In this document: piece by piece, positions 37,669 through 46,540 of the stretch
How the letters are laid out: every line of letters begins with the position of its first letter
How positions within the stretch are numbered: the stretch's first letter is position 1
DNA from: JAWLFI01 sp964525165
GTDB taxonomy: Bacteria; Bacteroidota; Bacteroidia; Chitinophagales; Saprospiraceae
DNA: 64,000 nucleotides
NCBI GenBank assembly: GCA_964525165.1
Contig: CAZGGG010000007.1
Span: forward strand, 1-64,000
Reading direction: 5' to 3'
Made by a program: the position numbers and the translations under genes
The notes under the pieces: model-generated
What the model was told of the DNA's origin: nothing
Seen by the model: the letters and a program-made list of their open reading frames with translations, nothing else
Databases searched by the model: none

Positions 37669-38676
37669 ATGAGTAAAAAGACAGTTTTTTCAGGTATTCA
37701 GCCTACGGGGAGCGTTCATTTTGGTAATTATTTTGGGGCCTTGGCCAATTGGGTAGAAATGCAACAGCATTATAATTGCTATTTCTGCATTGTGAATTAT
37801 CACGCAATGACTATGCCTTATCAACCGAAAAAGTTACTAGAGCATACTTGGCAGATGGCGATTGATATGTTATCCATTGGCATTCAGCCGGAACACCTTT
37901 TTTTACAGTCTTTGGTACCTGAACATACTGAATTGAATTGGATTTTGAATTGTTTTACTTCTTATGGACAGCTAGGTAGAATGACTCAATTCAAGGATAA
38001 GAGCCAACAATCTTCTACTGCTTCCGAAGGTTTTATCAGTGCCGGACTCTTTGATTATCCGGTTTTGCAAACTGCAGATATTCTCTTGTATAAAGCAGAC
38101 TTAGTGCCTGTCGGAAAAGATCAGGATCAACACTTAGAACTTACCCGCGATATTGCGCAAAGATTTAATCAACAATTAGGCAAGGAGTATTTTGCGCTTC
38201 CGGAAGCAACCTACACCGAAGCGCCTAAAATTCTATCTACGGCTGATCCATCCAGAAAAATGTCCAAAAGTGCCGGGGAAAAGCATTTTATTTCCCTTTT
38301 CGAAACTGAAAAACGGATTGAGAAACAAATAAAATCTGCTGTTACGGATACGGGAGAGGTATCTGATACAATGAGTCCGGGAGTTGAAAACCTATTTACG
38401 CTTTTACGTATGGCCGGAGGTCACGAAGCTCACGAATCATTAATGCAGGACCATGCATCCGGAAGCCTAAAATATGTCGACTTAAAACAAGCAACTTCAG
38501 ACGCACTGATAGACTTCAATAAACCCATCATTGAAAAACGGTCAGAATTAATGGCTGACCGCAAGAAGGTAAAAGATCAAATCAAACAATCTTCTTACGA
38601 AATCCGAAAAGTGGCGCAGGAAACTATCAAAGAGGTAAAGCAACTTGCGGGTCTGCCGAATGTTCGTTTTACTTAA
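37669..38676 (+). CDS. trpS: tryptophanyl-tRNA synthetase
   Basis: A class I aminoacyl-tRNA synthetase that charges tRNA-Trp. The 335-residue protein begins MSKKTVFSGIQPTGSVHFGN; the HFGN segment is the HIGH-like motif. KMSKSAGE is the KMSKS motif, and VPVGKDQDQHLELTRDIA is conserved in TrpRS. A TTG three codons upstream is the alternative start, but the ATG at 37669 matches the family N-terminus. Its 3' end overlaps the convergent GH31 gene by 8 bp. Confidence 0.97.
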   Translation: MSKKTVFSGIQPTGSVHFGNYFGALANWVEMQQHYNCYFCIVNYHAMTMPYQPKKLLEHTWQMAIDMLSIGIQPEHLFLQSLVPEHTELNWILNCFTSYGQLGRMTQFKDKSQQSSTASEGFISAGLFDYPVLQTADILLYKADLVPVGKDQDQHLELTRDIAQRFNQQLGKEYFALPEATYTEAPKILSTADPSRKMSKSAGEKHFISLFETEKRIEKQIKSAVTDTGEVSDTMSPGVENLFTLLRMAGGHEAHESLMQDHASGSLKYVDLKQATSDALIDFNKPIIEKRSELMADRKKVKDQIKQSSYEIRKVAQETIKEVKQLAGLPNVRFT

Positions 38677-41059
38677 GTTTGATTTCTTTAAATCGCTCAC
38701 TTACGATGATATAAGGTTTTCCTTCTTCTGTAAGCAGATGTTCAAAATTACTTTCTGTTTCGTCTACCGTAATGCTAGATGGTGTAAAGGGTAGTCCATG
38801 GAGAATGATTTTATAACTATCGTAAGACGGCTGGTATTCCCCCGATCGATGTTGAAGAATTCTGACTTGTTCTGATTGTCCATCTACTTTGAAAACCTTT
38901 TCATTAAAATAGCCTCGTTTATAATCATATCCATCCCCACGATCTTCATAGAGAAAGTTTTCTTCACGTCCGGATGTATAGTATACATGTATATCCAATT
39001 GCGTGATTTTTTTCTCTCCAACATACTGTTGTGTGGGATACATAGGGATAACGCTTCCGGGCTTTACAAAGAGCGGGATTTGGTGTAAACCACATTTTAC
39101 CCAAACTTCTTTCTTGCCTTCCACGATGGAATCATCCCATAAAGAATACCAAGGACCTTCCGGCAAATAGACTCTTCTGCCTTCTGCTCCGGCTTGTAAA
39201 ACAGGACATACCAAGAGGCGGTCACCTATCATAAATTCATCTTCTCTGTAATAGGTATCCGGATCATGAATGTCTAAAAAGGAGATCGGCCTCAGAATGG
39301 GCGTCCCTCTTTTTACATATTGATAAAAGGTGGTATATAAATAGGGAAGTAATTGATATCTAAGGTTGATAAAGGAACGTACAATCGATAGAGCTTCTTC
39401 ACCAAATGACCAGGGCTCCTGATTCCCATGATCTCCTGAACTATGTGTTCTCATGAAAGGGTGGAAAGTAGCTAATTGTTCCCAACGGATATATAGCTCT
39501 GAATTGGGATGTTCAATGAATCCACCTATGTCTGAGCCTGCAAATGAGAAGCCGGATATTGCGAGTCTTTGGCACTGAAGATTGGCAATATGTAAATGTT
39601 CCCAGCTTGCAATATTATCTCCTGTCCACACAGAACTATACCGCTGCCCTCCGGAGTATGTAGAACGAGTAATGATGAAGGGCCTATTGGGATAGGACGA
39701 TTGCTTGACTCCATCATAGGTCGCTCTGGACATTTGCATTCCATAAATGTTGTGCGCTTTTCTGTGACTGCAAAAATGCCCATCATAATTGTGTCGAACG
39801 TCGTCAGGGAAGGTCTTGGAGGGTGTTTCGAAAATTGCGGGTTCATTCATGTCATTCCAAACTCCTTTAATACCTACATCCTCAATTAACTCCTGAAATA
39901 AACCTGCCCACCATTTTCGAACTTCAGGATTAGTGAAATCGGGAAAGTAACATTCGCCCGGCCAAACTTTTCCTTTCATATAAGGACCATCGGCTCTTTT
40001 ACAGAAATATCCTTTTTCAAACCCTTCCTTAAAAACATCGTACTCAAGATCTACCTTAATTCCGGGATCGATGATGACAATGGTTTTAAAACCATCTTCT
40101 GCTAAATCAGCAACCATTTTTTTGGGTTCAGGAAATTTTTCCTGGTCCCAGGTGAAACAGCGGAATCCGTCCATATAATCAATGTCGAGATAGATGGCAT
40201 CGCAAGGAATAGCTCTCTTTCTAAATTCCTGTGTCACCATTCTCACTTCAGATTCCGGATAATAGCTCCACTTGCATTGATGATAGCCTAAAGCCCATAA
40301 AGGAGGCAATTCAGGTCTACCTGTCAACCTGGTGTAGCGTTCTGTTACTTTTAAAGGATTGGAACCATAAATGAAATAGTAATTCAATTCTCCTCCTTGA
40401 GCCCAAAAGGATGTAACAGATTTGCGCTCACTGGCAAAGTCAAAAAAGCTTTTAAAGGTGTTATCGAAAAAAATCCCATAACACAATTGTCGATGCATCC
40501 CAATGTAAACAGGGATATTCTTGTACAAAGGATCTGTGTCTTTATGATAACCATATTCATCTGTACCCCATATGGTAAATCTTTTATCCCGAAGGTTGAA
40601 TTGCACAGGTTTGTCACCCAAGCCATAAAAGTGCTCACCGTTCAGAGCTCTTTTGGTCATTTTTACAATATTCCCTCCATATTCAGGGTGTGGCTCCCAA
40701 TGAAATCCTAATTCATCCTGATTGAGCAATTGTCCCTCTTGATTGTAAATGCTTTTTCTCAATCCGGAGCGATCAATCTTACAGGACATTTTGGGTGTTT
40801 TAATCCAAATGGCATCCTTTTTTTCTTCCAAGTTGATTTCATTATATCCTCTGCTATATCCTTCATCTATGGCATATGAAAAGTCAGCCTCAAAGAAGCC
40901 GTCAGTTGCATAGGTAAAGCGGAATACATGGTCTGTAATGACTTGTACCCTGAGACATACGCCATTATGGGCATAGCAGTAAATCGTATCACCCTTTTGC
41001 TCAAAGCTCAATAAAAAATCCGGGTGATAATTCTGTTGGATGATGTTTGCTCCTTCCAT
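38669..41059 (-). CDS. glycoside hydrolase family 31 alpha-glucosidase
   Basis: At 796 residues it has an N-terminal beta-sandwich (about 1-240), a TIM barrel with nucleophile Asp in GVWNDMNEPAIFE and acid/base Asp in SSVWTGDNIASWEHL, and C-terminal beta domains. The family cleaves terminal alpha-glucosidic bonds; closest-looking members are alpha-glucosidases acting on maltose or starch fragments. No signal peptide is visible, so it should be cytoplasmic. It neighbours a divergent free CBM48 gene and lies just before the GlgE-type glucan cluster. Confidence 0.93.
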   Translation of the reverse strand: MEGANIIQQNYHPDFLLSFEQKGDTIYCYAHNGVCLRVQVITDHVFRFTYATDGFFEADFSYAIDEGYSRGYNEINLEEKKDAIWIKTPKMSCKIDRSGLRKSIYNQEGQLLNQDELGFHWEPHPEYGGNIVKMTKRALNGEHFYGLGDKPVQFNLRDKRFTIWGTDEYGYHKDTDPLYKNIPVYIGMHRQLCYGIFFDNTFKSFFDFASERKSVTSFWAQGGELNYYFIYGSNPLKVTERYTRLTGRPELPPLWALGYHQCKWSYYPESEVRMVTQEFRKRAIPCDAIYLDIDYMDGFRCFTWDQEKFPEPKKMVADLAEDGFKTIVIIDPGIKVDLEYDVFKEGFEKGYFCKRADGPYMKGKVWPGECYFPDFTNPEVRKWWAGLFQELIEDVGIKGVWNDMNEPAIFETPSKTFPDDVRHNYDGHFCSHRKAHNIYGMQMSRATYDGVKQSSYPNRPFIITRSTYSGGQRYSSVWTGDNIASWEHLHIANLQCQRLAISGFSFAGSDIGGFIEHPNSELYIRWEQLATFHPFMRTHSSGDHGNQEPWSFGEEALSIVRSFINLRYQLLPYLYTTFYQYVKRGTPILRPISFLDIHDPDTYYREDEFMIGDRLLVCPVLQAGAEGRRVYLPEGPWYSLWDDSIVEGKKEVWVKCGLHQIPLFVKPGSVIPMYPTQQYVGEKKITQLDIHVYYTSGREENFLYEDRGDGYDYKRGYFNEKVFKVDGQSEQVRILQHRSGEYQPSYDSYKIILHGLPFTPSSITVDETESNFEHLLTEEGKPYIIVSERFKEIKLK

Positions 41060-41130
41060 TTAACATTAAAATAATTTGGACAATTCAAGCCTTATTGTAA
41101 ACTTTACACTAAGTTACTAAAAAATCAATT

Positions 41131-41430
41131 ATGAGCATTCAAAAACGTTACCTTAAAAGCAAGCCCATTTGCAAAACAACCTTTCGTTTGAAGCCGGAGG
41201 AAGGTGTAAGCTTCGATGATACGGCTATAGCCGGTACCTTTAACGATTGGACTCCTGAACCCATGAAAGGGCTTAAAGATGGGAGCTTCAAAATTGAATT
41301 TGACCTGGAACAAGGCAAAACCTATGAGTTCAGATATGTGATTGGCGCAGAAAAATGGGTAAATGACGAGGAAGCGGATGCATATGTTCCGAATAATATA
41401 GACGGCGACAATAGTGTAGTTCATTGTTAA
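41131..41430 (+). CDS. stand-alone CBM48-like glycogen-binding domain protein
   Basis: The 99-residue protein is almost entirely a CBM48/AMPK-beta-like domain. It has FRLKPEEGVSFDDTAIAGTFNDW, with the conserved GTFNDW that binds glucan, then FDLEQGKTYEFRYVIGAEKWVNDEEAD. The sequence ends just after the domain, with no catalytic part. It probably binds glycogen in the cytoplasm or regulates partners. It is divergent from GH31 with a 71-bp gap and is followed by a terminator shared with the convergent PQQ-repeat gene. Confidence 0.88.
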   Translation: MSIQKRYLKSKPICKTTFRLKPEEGVSFDDTAIAGTFNDWTPEPMKGLKDGSFKIEFDLEQGKTYEFRYVIGAEKWVNDEEADAYVPNNIDGDNSVVHC

Positions 41431-41464
41431 GCCGCATTAAGATGTTCTTTTGTTTAGTGTTCTA

Positions 41465-41500
41465 TAGGGACGAATAGTGTAAACTGTTTGTCCCTTTTTT
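41465..41500. terminator. terminator between the CBM48 and PQQ-repeat genes
   Basis: GGGAC with GTCCC and an extended imperfect stem is followed by a T-run on the plus strand. The T-run overlaps the minus-strand stop codon at 41499-41501. Confidence 0.6.
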
Positions 41501-42737
41501 ATGGTATGGGTAAACCCATGACAAAAAAGTTATCATTAATGATGATTTGATTTCTTGTTTCGTCTATAACCGGAACCGTTCGAAAACCTAAAAATGAGTT
41601 TTGCATCATCTGAGCGCTTGGCGAAAAGTCGTTGAGGATAACTTGACCATCATTGGCCTGTATACAGTTGAATTTTGATTCAGATGTGAAATATATTTTC
41701 CCATCATGATACATCATCTTCGAAGGGTTGCGGAATGACTGCTCATCGTCTCCAATTTTCCATCTTGTATTTCCGGTCGAAGTCTCTAATGCATATAAGT
41801 GTTGATCTTCCGTATTAACTATGAGGAGATCATTCACCACCAGAAGATTGCAGGTTTGACTGATTTGATCTATCCTCTTGCGCCAGAGTTCGCTTCCATC
41901 GGTTTGACTTAGGCAAATCACTTCTGTACCGGTTTGTAGAAAAACCCTGCCATTGGCGTAAGCCATATCACCTTTCACAAAACCTGCACCTTTTGCTACT
42001 TCGGAGACACTCCAAATTTCTGATCCGGAATCCAAGCTGAACGCATGAACATCCAATCTTGCTTGATTCATGCTGTTTAGTCCATGAACTTGTGCATAGA
42101 GTACTTGATTTTCCGCATTGAAGGTGAGGCATCCAAAGGTAGGATGGAAGCCATCGTAGGTCTCACGATCCTTAGATAAATAATTTCTGATGACATTTCC
42201 CGTAAGGGGAGAAAGTTCAACTAATTCAGCTCTTCTTGGGTTCCCGGAAGGAGTGGGGCCAAACTGATGTATGATAAAAAATCGATCCTCGAACACCCAA
42301 GAAGGGTCCTCGCCGAATTCAGGTGACTCATAATTATTTTGCAGTCGACCCTCATCCCCATCATAGACAAAAGTTGATGTATTGGCATGCAATAAAAAAT
42401 GTCGCCGGTCTATGATGTGTGGACCTGAAGTAAAAGTGCTGATATTGATAGGGTAGTTGTCCTCATGCAATAACAATCCGTCTTCAGGATTCAGCATCCT
42501 CACTCTTAGGTAGGGGGATACTCTTTCACTTTGAGTAATTAATTGATCATTGATAATGCCCATGTAAGGGCTATTGTCTCTCAGGGTGTCCGGATTGAGG
42601 GGAGCGCTCCACAAAGGTTTCAATGAAGATGGAAAGCTATCGATTCCCGGCATAGGGGGAGGAGGACTGACCATGAGATCTTTACTACAACTGATAAATA
42701 CAATAAAGCAAAGGAAAAGAGGTATGAGTAATTTCAT
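41499..42737 (-). CDS. PQQ-like beta-propeller repeat lipoprotein
   Basis: The 412-residue protein has a lipoprotein signal ending VFISC. Blades characteristic of PQQ_2/BamB-like propellers follow: GSEIWSVSEVAKGAGFV, DGSELWRKRIDQ and TGNTRWKIGDDEQSF. It probably lies on the outer membrane or in the periplasm. BamB itself is an assembly factor, but this protein has a proline-rich linker after the Cys (VSPPPPMPG) and no other sign of that role. It is 26 bp downstream of the T9SS glycosidase-like gene. Confidence 0.82.
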   Translation of the reverse strand: MKLLIPLFLCFIVFISCSKDLMVSPPPPMPGIDSFPSSLKPLWSAPLNPDTLRDNSPYMGIINDQLITQSERVSPYLRVRMLNPEDGLLLHEDNYPINISTFTSGPHIIDRRHFLLHANTSTFVYDGDEGRLQNNYESPEFGEDPSWVFEDRFFIIHQFGPTPSGNPRRAELVELSPLTGNVIRNYLSKDRETYDGFHPTFGCLTFNAENQVLYAQVHGLNSMNQARLDVHAFSLDSGSEIWSVSEVAKGAGFVKGDMAYANGRVFLQTGTEVICLSQTDGSELWRKRIDQISQTCNLLVVNDLLIVNTEDQHLYALETSTGNTRWKIGDDEQSFRNPSKMMYHDGKIYFTSESKFNCIQANDGQVILNDFSPSAQMMQNSFLGFRTVPVIDETRNQIIINDNFFVMGLPIP

Positions 42738-42763
42738 AAAATATAAATTGAAGCTCTAAAGTA

Positions 42764-44620
42764 TCAATTTAGTTTCAGAAATCCTTTCCGTAAGAAACGG
42801 TCTTGTGTTTGTAGTTCCAGTAGATAGTAACCCGCCGGCCATTTTCCTATAAATATAGGACCCGCCCAATTTGTGCCCTTTTGCAGCAGCAACCCTTGGC
42901 TGTTTTTGATAGTCCATTCAGAAATATGGGGTAGGTCAGGAGATTTCAAATCAATCCAATCGGATGCAGGATTAGGGTAGAGCAAGGCAGAGAATCGGTT
43001 TGCTTTCTGTTGCGTAGATACAGTTTGACTACAAGCATCGATATGAGCGACGATCGCACGATATTTGGGTGCTTGCTCGTAGGGTGGAAATTCATAGAAT
43101 TGAGAACTGAGTGCGCCAAAATTTCCGTAGGCTCCTTGATTGGGGTCCTCCCATAGAGGAGCGATAAAACTAAAATGCATCAATAAAGAAGGTTCTGCAC
43201 TTAGTTGAGCAAGTGTGTCAAACAGCTCTTGATAAAGTTGATACATCAATGGGGACTCCTGTGCAGCCATCAGTGCAGGATTGTAATCCTGAATCGTTCC
43301 CCAGGGTTGAGGCGTGAAATGCTGCCCTCCTTCATAAAAAACCAGCTTCTTCCCTTTACGTGCAGCCAGATCTGCGTGGGCGTTCCACCCTTGAAGAACG
43401 TAATTTGAAGGATGGAATGAATAATTTCTTGCACCCTCAATCACATCTGCGGGTGTTGCTTGCGACCCTAAGAGGGCCAATTGGTCTGCATCAATAGATA
43501 GGTAGGCTGCAGGAGATATTGCGTCGATAAGATGGTCTTTCCCCGAGGATTCTATCTGACGATAAATTCGATCTCCGATATCAAACCATCCATGCTGTGT
43601 ACCTAAGACTCTTATTAAACGATCTTCTTGTCCCTCAAATTCCTCGGTCCACCATTGCATTACTTGAGCAATTCTAGGACCAAGTCTTTCCGGCCATTCA
43701 AGGTTTTGGTCTAAACTATCCAAGCCGTAATGTGCCTGGGTGAAAATCCAATTCCAGACTTCATTAGAATACTCTACATATAAATGTAGAGAAGGGTCTA
43801 ATTCATTTCTAAAAAGACGCGCTACATTACGAACATAGTCTTCGGAAGCTCTATGGGGCACACATACCCAGGCATCAGCTTGTTTGTAATTACAGATATC
43901 TATCATCGTTTCATAAGGGACGCCTTTAATAGTAAAGGTGAAATCATCCTCCGTAGGACGATCCTCCCACTTGGACAAGGTAGAGTTGTTGGTAGCGCCC
44001 CAGTCCATGAATCTCAATTGTTGAAAGGGTTCTAGCTTCTCTAACCAGGACTCCGTCCAGGGGTGCTCCTGATAATTCATTTCAGTTCCGGGCAATAGAA
44101 ATCTGATATTTCGGATGTGATCAGAAGCTTCGCTGCGAAGGATCTCCATGGCCATAATTCCTGAGGCATCCAACCCCCCGGTCACGGCAACCTCTATTCT
44201 ACCTTCTTCCTGTCTGAGTATTTGTGCATCTCCCCAGAAGTCAATTTCTCCTTTTCCATCATAAAGTAAGACATAGACTCCGGAAGGCAGCTGTCGGGTA
44301 TTAGCCCAAACAGTGCGTAGGACCTGAACGGTATCGGCTTGAGGTAGATCAAAGGGTACTTGGAGAGGATACCCCTGATCATCTCTGGGGATTAGGTCAG
44401 TAAACTCTGTACTCCACGGATCCCAGGGCACCCCAGCTGACCAATCCGGGTGATTGTGGGTAATCCAGTCTCTGGCGTTTTTGAAAATATTTACAAAAGG
44501 GTATTCACTTCCATAATCAGTGACTCCGGCCAAGTTCGTACCGATTCGAAGGCTACAACTATCCTGTCCGTACGTTGGAATACTGAATAGAAACACTAAA
44601 GAAAAAAGCCAAAACTTCAT
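42764..44620 (-). CDS. secreted glycoside hydrolase-like (TIM-barrel) protein with T9SS sorting domain
   Basis: From the ATG at 44620 the protein is 618 residues with signal peptide MKFWLFSLVFLFSIPTYGQ. The middle contains LHLYVEYSNEVWNWIF, with an NE pair as in clan GH-A acid/base motifs, and later KKLVFYEGGQHFT, a candidate nucleophile Glu. Related sequences are often called cellulose-binding. The end (from YPNPASDWIDLKSP to GYYLLELQTQDRFLRK) is a T9SS domain. A longer frame from GTG at 44698 would overlap glgB and is rejected. It lies 49 bp after glgB, so it may be co-transcribed with it. Confidence 0.78.
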   Translation of the reverse strand: MKFWLFSLVFLFSIPTYGQDSCSLRIGTNLAGVTDYGSEYPFVNIFKNARDWITHNHPDWSAGVPWDPWSTEFTDLIPRDDQGYPLQVPFDLPQADTVQVLRTVWANTRQLPSGVYVLLYDGKGEIDFWGDAQILRQEEGRIEVAVTGGLDASGIMAMEILRSEASDHIRNIRFLLPGTEMNYQEHPWTESWLEKLEPFQQLRFMDWGATNNSTLSKWEDRPTEDDFTFTIKGVPYETMIDICNYKQADAWVCVPHRASEDYVRNVARLFRNELDPSLHLYVEYSNEVWNWIFTQAHYGLDSLDQNLEWPERLGPRIAQVMQWWTEEFEGQEDRLIRVLGTQHGWFDIGDRIYRQIESSGKDHLIDAISPAAYLSIDADQLALLGSQATPADVIEGARNYSFHPSNYVLQGWNAHADLAARKGKKLVFYEGGQHFTPQPWGTIQDYNPALMAAQESPLMYQLYQELFDTLAQLSAEPSLLMHFSFIAPLWEDPNQGAYGNFGALSSQFYEFPPYEQAPKYRAIVAHIDACSQTVSTQQKANRFSALLYPNPASDWIDLKSPDLPHISEWTIKNSQGLLLQKGTNWAGPIFIGKWPAGYYLLELQTQDRFLRKGFLKLN

Positions 44621-44669
44621 TACAGGAGATTTAGAAGTAAGAGCTTGTAAGGTATCAAATAGCTGCCTT

Positions 44670-46538
44670 CTATTGGATGCATTGTAGAAAAACGGCACCC
44701 AAAGGTGGGAGTGTGATCTCTTGGGTTACCAGTTCTCCCAGTTTTGGACCGGCATTGCTTCCTCCCCATTCTCTATGGTCGGAGTTGAAAATGCACTCAA
44801 ATTGTCCCTCCGGAGTATAGAAAGTGGGATACACATTGGGTGTAAAATTTAGATAGATTAAGATGCGCTCTGTTTTTGATGTTCTCCAAAACGAAATGAC
44901 AGACTGATCGGCATTCCCATAATCTAACCATGCAAATCCCTTGCTGCTGTAATTCATCTCATGTAGGCCTTTATGTGTTCTGTACAGCCTATTGAGTTCG
45001 GCTACCAAACCCTTTGTCTTATTATGTGGGTCGCTTTCCAGCAAATGCCAATCCAGAGAATATTGGTGATTCCATTCTTTCCTCTGGGCAAATTCCTGTC
45101 CCATGAACAACAATTTGGATCCCGGATGTGCATACATATATGCATAGAGTAACCTTAGATTGGCAAATTGCTGCCAATCGTCACCGGGCATGCGTTCCAG
45201 GAGTGATCCCTTGCCGTGAACCACTTCATCATGTGAAAAGGGTAAGGTAAATTGTTCACTAAATGCATAGGTCAAACTAAAAGTGATTTCTCCATGGTGG
45301 TATTTTCGATAGATGGGATCGTTCTTAAAATATTCTAAGGTGTCATTCATCCATCCCATCATCCATTTTAGGCCGAAGCCTAGTCCACCCTCATGCACGG
45401 GCCTTGTCACGCCTGAAAATGAAGTCGACTCCTCTGCTATCATCTGAATGTCTGGATGGTGTTGGTAGAGGTGCGTATTAAGATCTTTGATGAAGTCAAT
45501 AGCAGCTAGATTTTCCCTTCCCCCAAATGCATTGGGTTCCCACTCTCCATCGTTACGGCTATAATCCAGATATAACATAGATGCTACCGCATCCACACGA
45601 AGTCCGTCTACTTTGTACTGGTCCAGCCAAAAATACGCATTCGATAAAAGAAAGGATCTGACTTCGGGGCGTTCATAATTGAAAATTAAACTTTTCCAGT
45701 CAGGATGATACCCCTTCCGTCTGTCCGGATGTTCATACAAATGCGACCCATCGAAAAGACCTAGACCATGGGCATCTGAAGGGAAATGGGCAGGTACCCA
45801 GTCTAAAATCACTCCGATTCCTTCCTCATGGAATGCTTCTACCAACTGCCGAAACCCATCTGCGTCACCGAACCTTGAAGTAGGCGCAAAATACCCGGTA
45901 ATTTGGTATCCCCAACTCGGATCAAAGGGATACTCCATCACAGGCATGAGCTCAACATGTGTAAATCCCATTTCTTTCACATAGGGTACGAGCTCCTCCA
46001 TTAATTCCGAATAGTAGAGGGGCCGATTATCATCTAAGGTACGCTTCCATGATGCGAGATGCACTTCATAAACGGACATTGCTTGATCAAAAGCATTGAT
46101 TTTTTTACGCCTTTCGGCGAAAGAGTCTCCTGTTCTATCTTTGAGAGGAGCAGCGACTACAGAAGCTGTTTTCGGAGGGTGTTCGCATTGACGGGCAAAT
46201 GGATCTGCTTTCTCAAAAATACCCTGTACGTTTTGATTATAAATCTTGAACTTGTAAAGATCTCCTTCTCTCACATGGGGAATAAACCCCTCCCATATAC
46301 CGGAAGAGTCCCATCGGACAAATAGCTCATAAGCATGACCATTCCACTGGTTGAACGATCCAATAACTTCCACCTTGTCAGCAGAGGGCGCCCAAACGGC
46401 AAAATATGCCCCTTTTACACCTTCATGTTCCATAAGATGGGCACCCATTTTTTGCCATAGATTCATGTGTTTCCCTGCTCGAAAGAGGTAGACATCTTCT
46501 TCTGTGAAACGCGGGCAAACCTGGCTGATCATTTTCAT
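44670..46538 (-). CDS. glgB: 1,4-alpha-glucan branching enzyme
   Basis: At 622 residues it has an N-terminal CBM48 domain (about 35-130, with VIGSFNQWNGHAYELF) and a GH13 barrel. The barrel includes VELMPVMEYPFDPSWGYQ, GLRVDAVASMLYLDYSR with the nucleophile Asp, MIAEEST with the acid/base Glu, and FTLPFSHDEVVHGKGSL. It makes alpha-1,6 branches in glycogen-type glucan. It is the last of three tightly packed genes: it starts two bases after the maltokinase stop. The order GlgE-Mak-GlgB shows it branches chains made by GlgE. Confidence 0.95.
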   Translation of the reverse strand: MKMISQVCPRFTEEDVYLFRAGKHMNLWQKMGAHLMEHEGVKGAYFAVWAPSADKVEVIGSFNQWNGHAYELFVRWDSSGIWEGFIPHVREGDLYKFKIYNQNVQGIFEKADPFARQCEHPPKTASVVAAPLKDRTGDSFAERRKKINAFDQAMSVYEVHLASWKRTLDDNRPLYYSELMEELVPYVKEMGFTHVELMPVMEYPFDPSWGYQITGYFAPTSRFGDADGFRQLVEAFHEEGIGVILDWVPAHFPSDAHGLGLFDGSHLYEHPDRRKGYHPDWKSLIFNYERPEVRSFLLSNAYFWLDQYKVDGLRVDAVASMLYLDYSRNDGEWEPNAFGGRENLAAIDFIKDLNTHLYQHHPDIQMIAEESTSFSGVTRPVHEGGLGFGLKWMMGWMNDTLEYFKNDPIYRKYHHGEITFSLTYAFSEQFTLPFSHDEVVHGKGSLLERMPGDDWQQFANLRLLYAYMYAHPGSKLLFMGQEFAQRKEWNHQYSLDWHLLESDPHNKTKGLVAELNRLYRTHKGLHEMNYSSKGFAWLDYGNADQSVISFWRTSKTERILIYLNFTPNVYPTFYTPEGQFECIFNSDHREWGGSNAGPKLGELVTQEITLPPLGAVFLQCIQ

Positions 46539-46540
46539 AT

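Noticed and set aside
44621..44698. GTG-started extension of the T9SS glycosidase-like protein into glgB
   Set aside because: It would overlap glgB and place 26 charged residues before a clear signal peptide.
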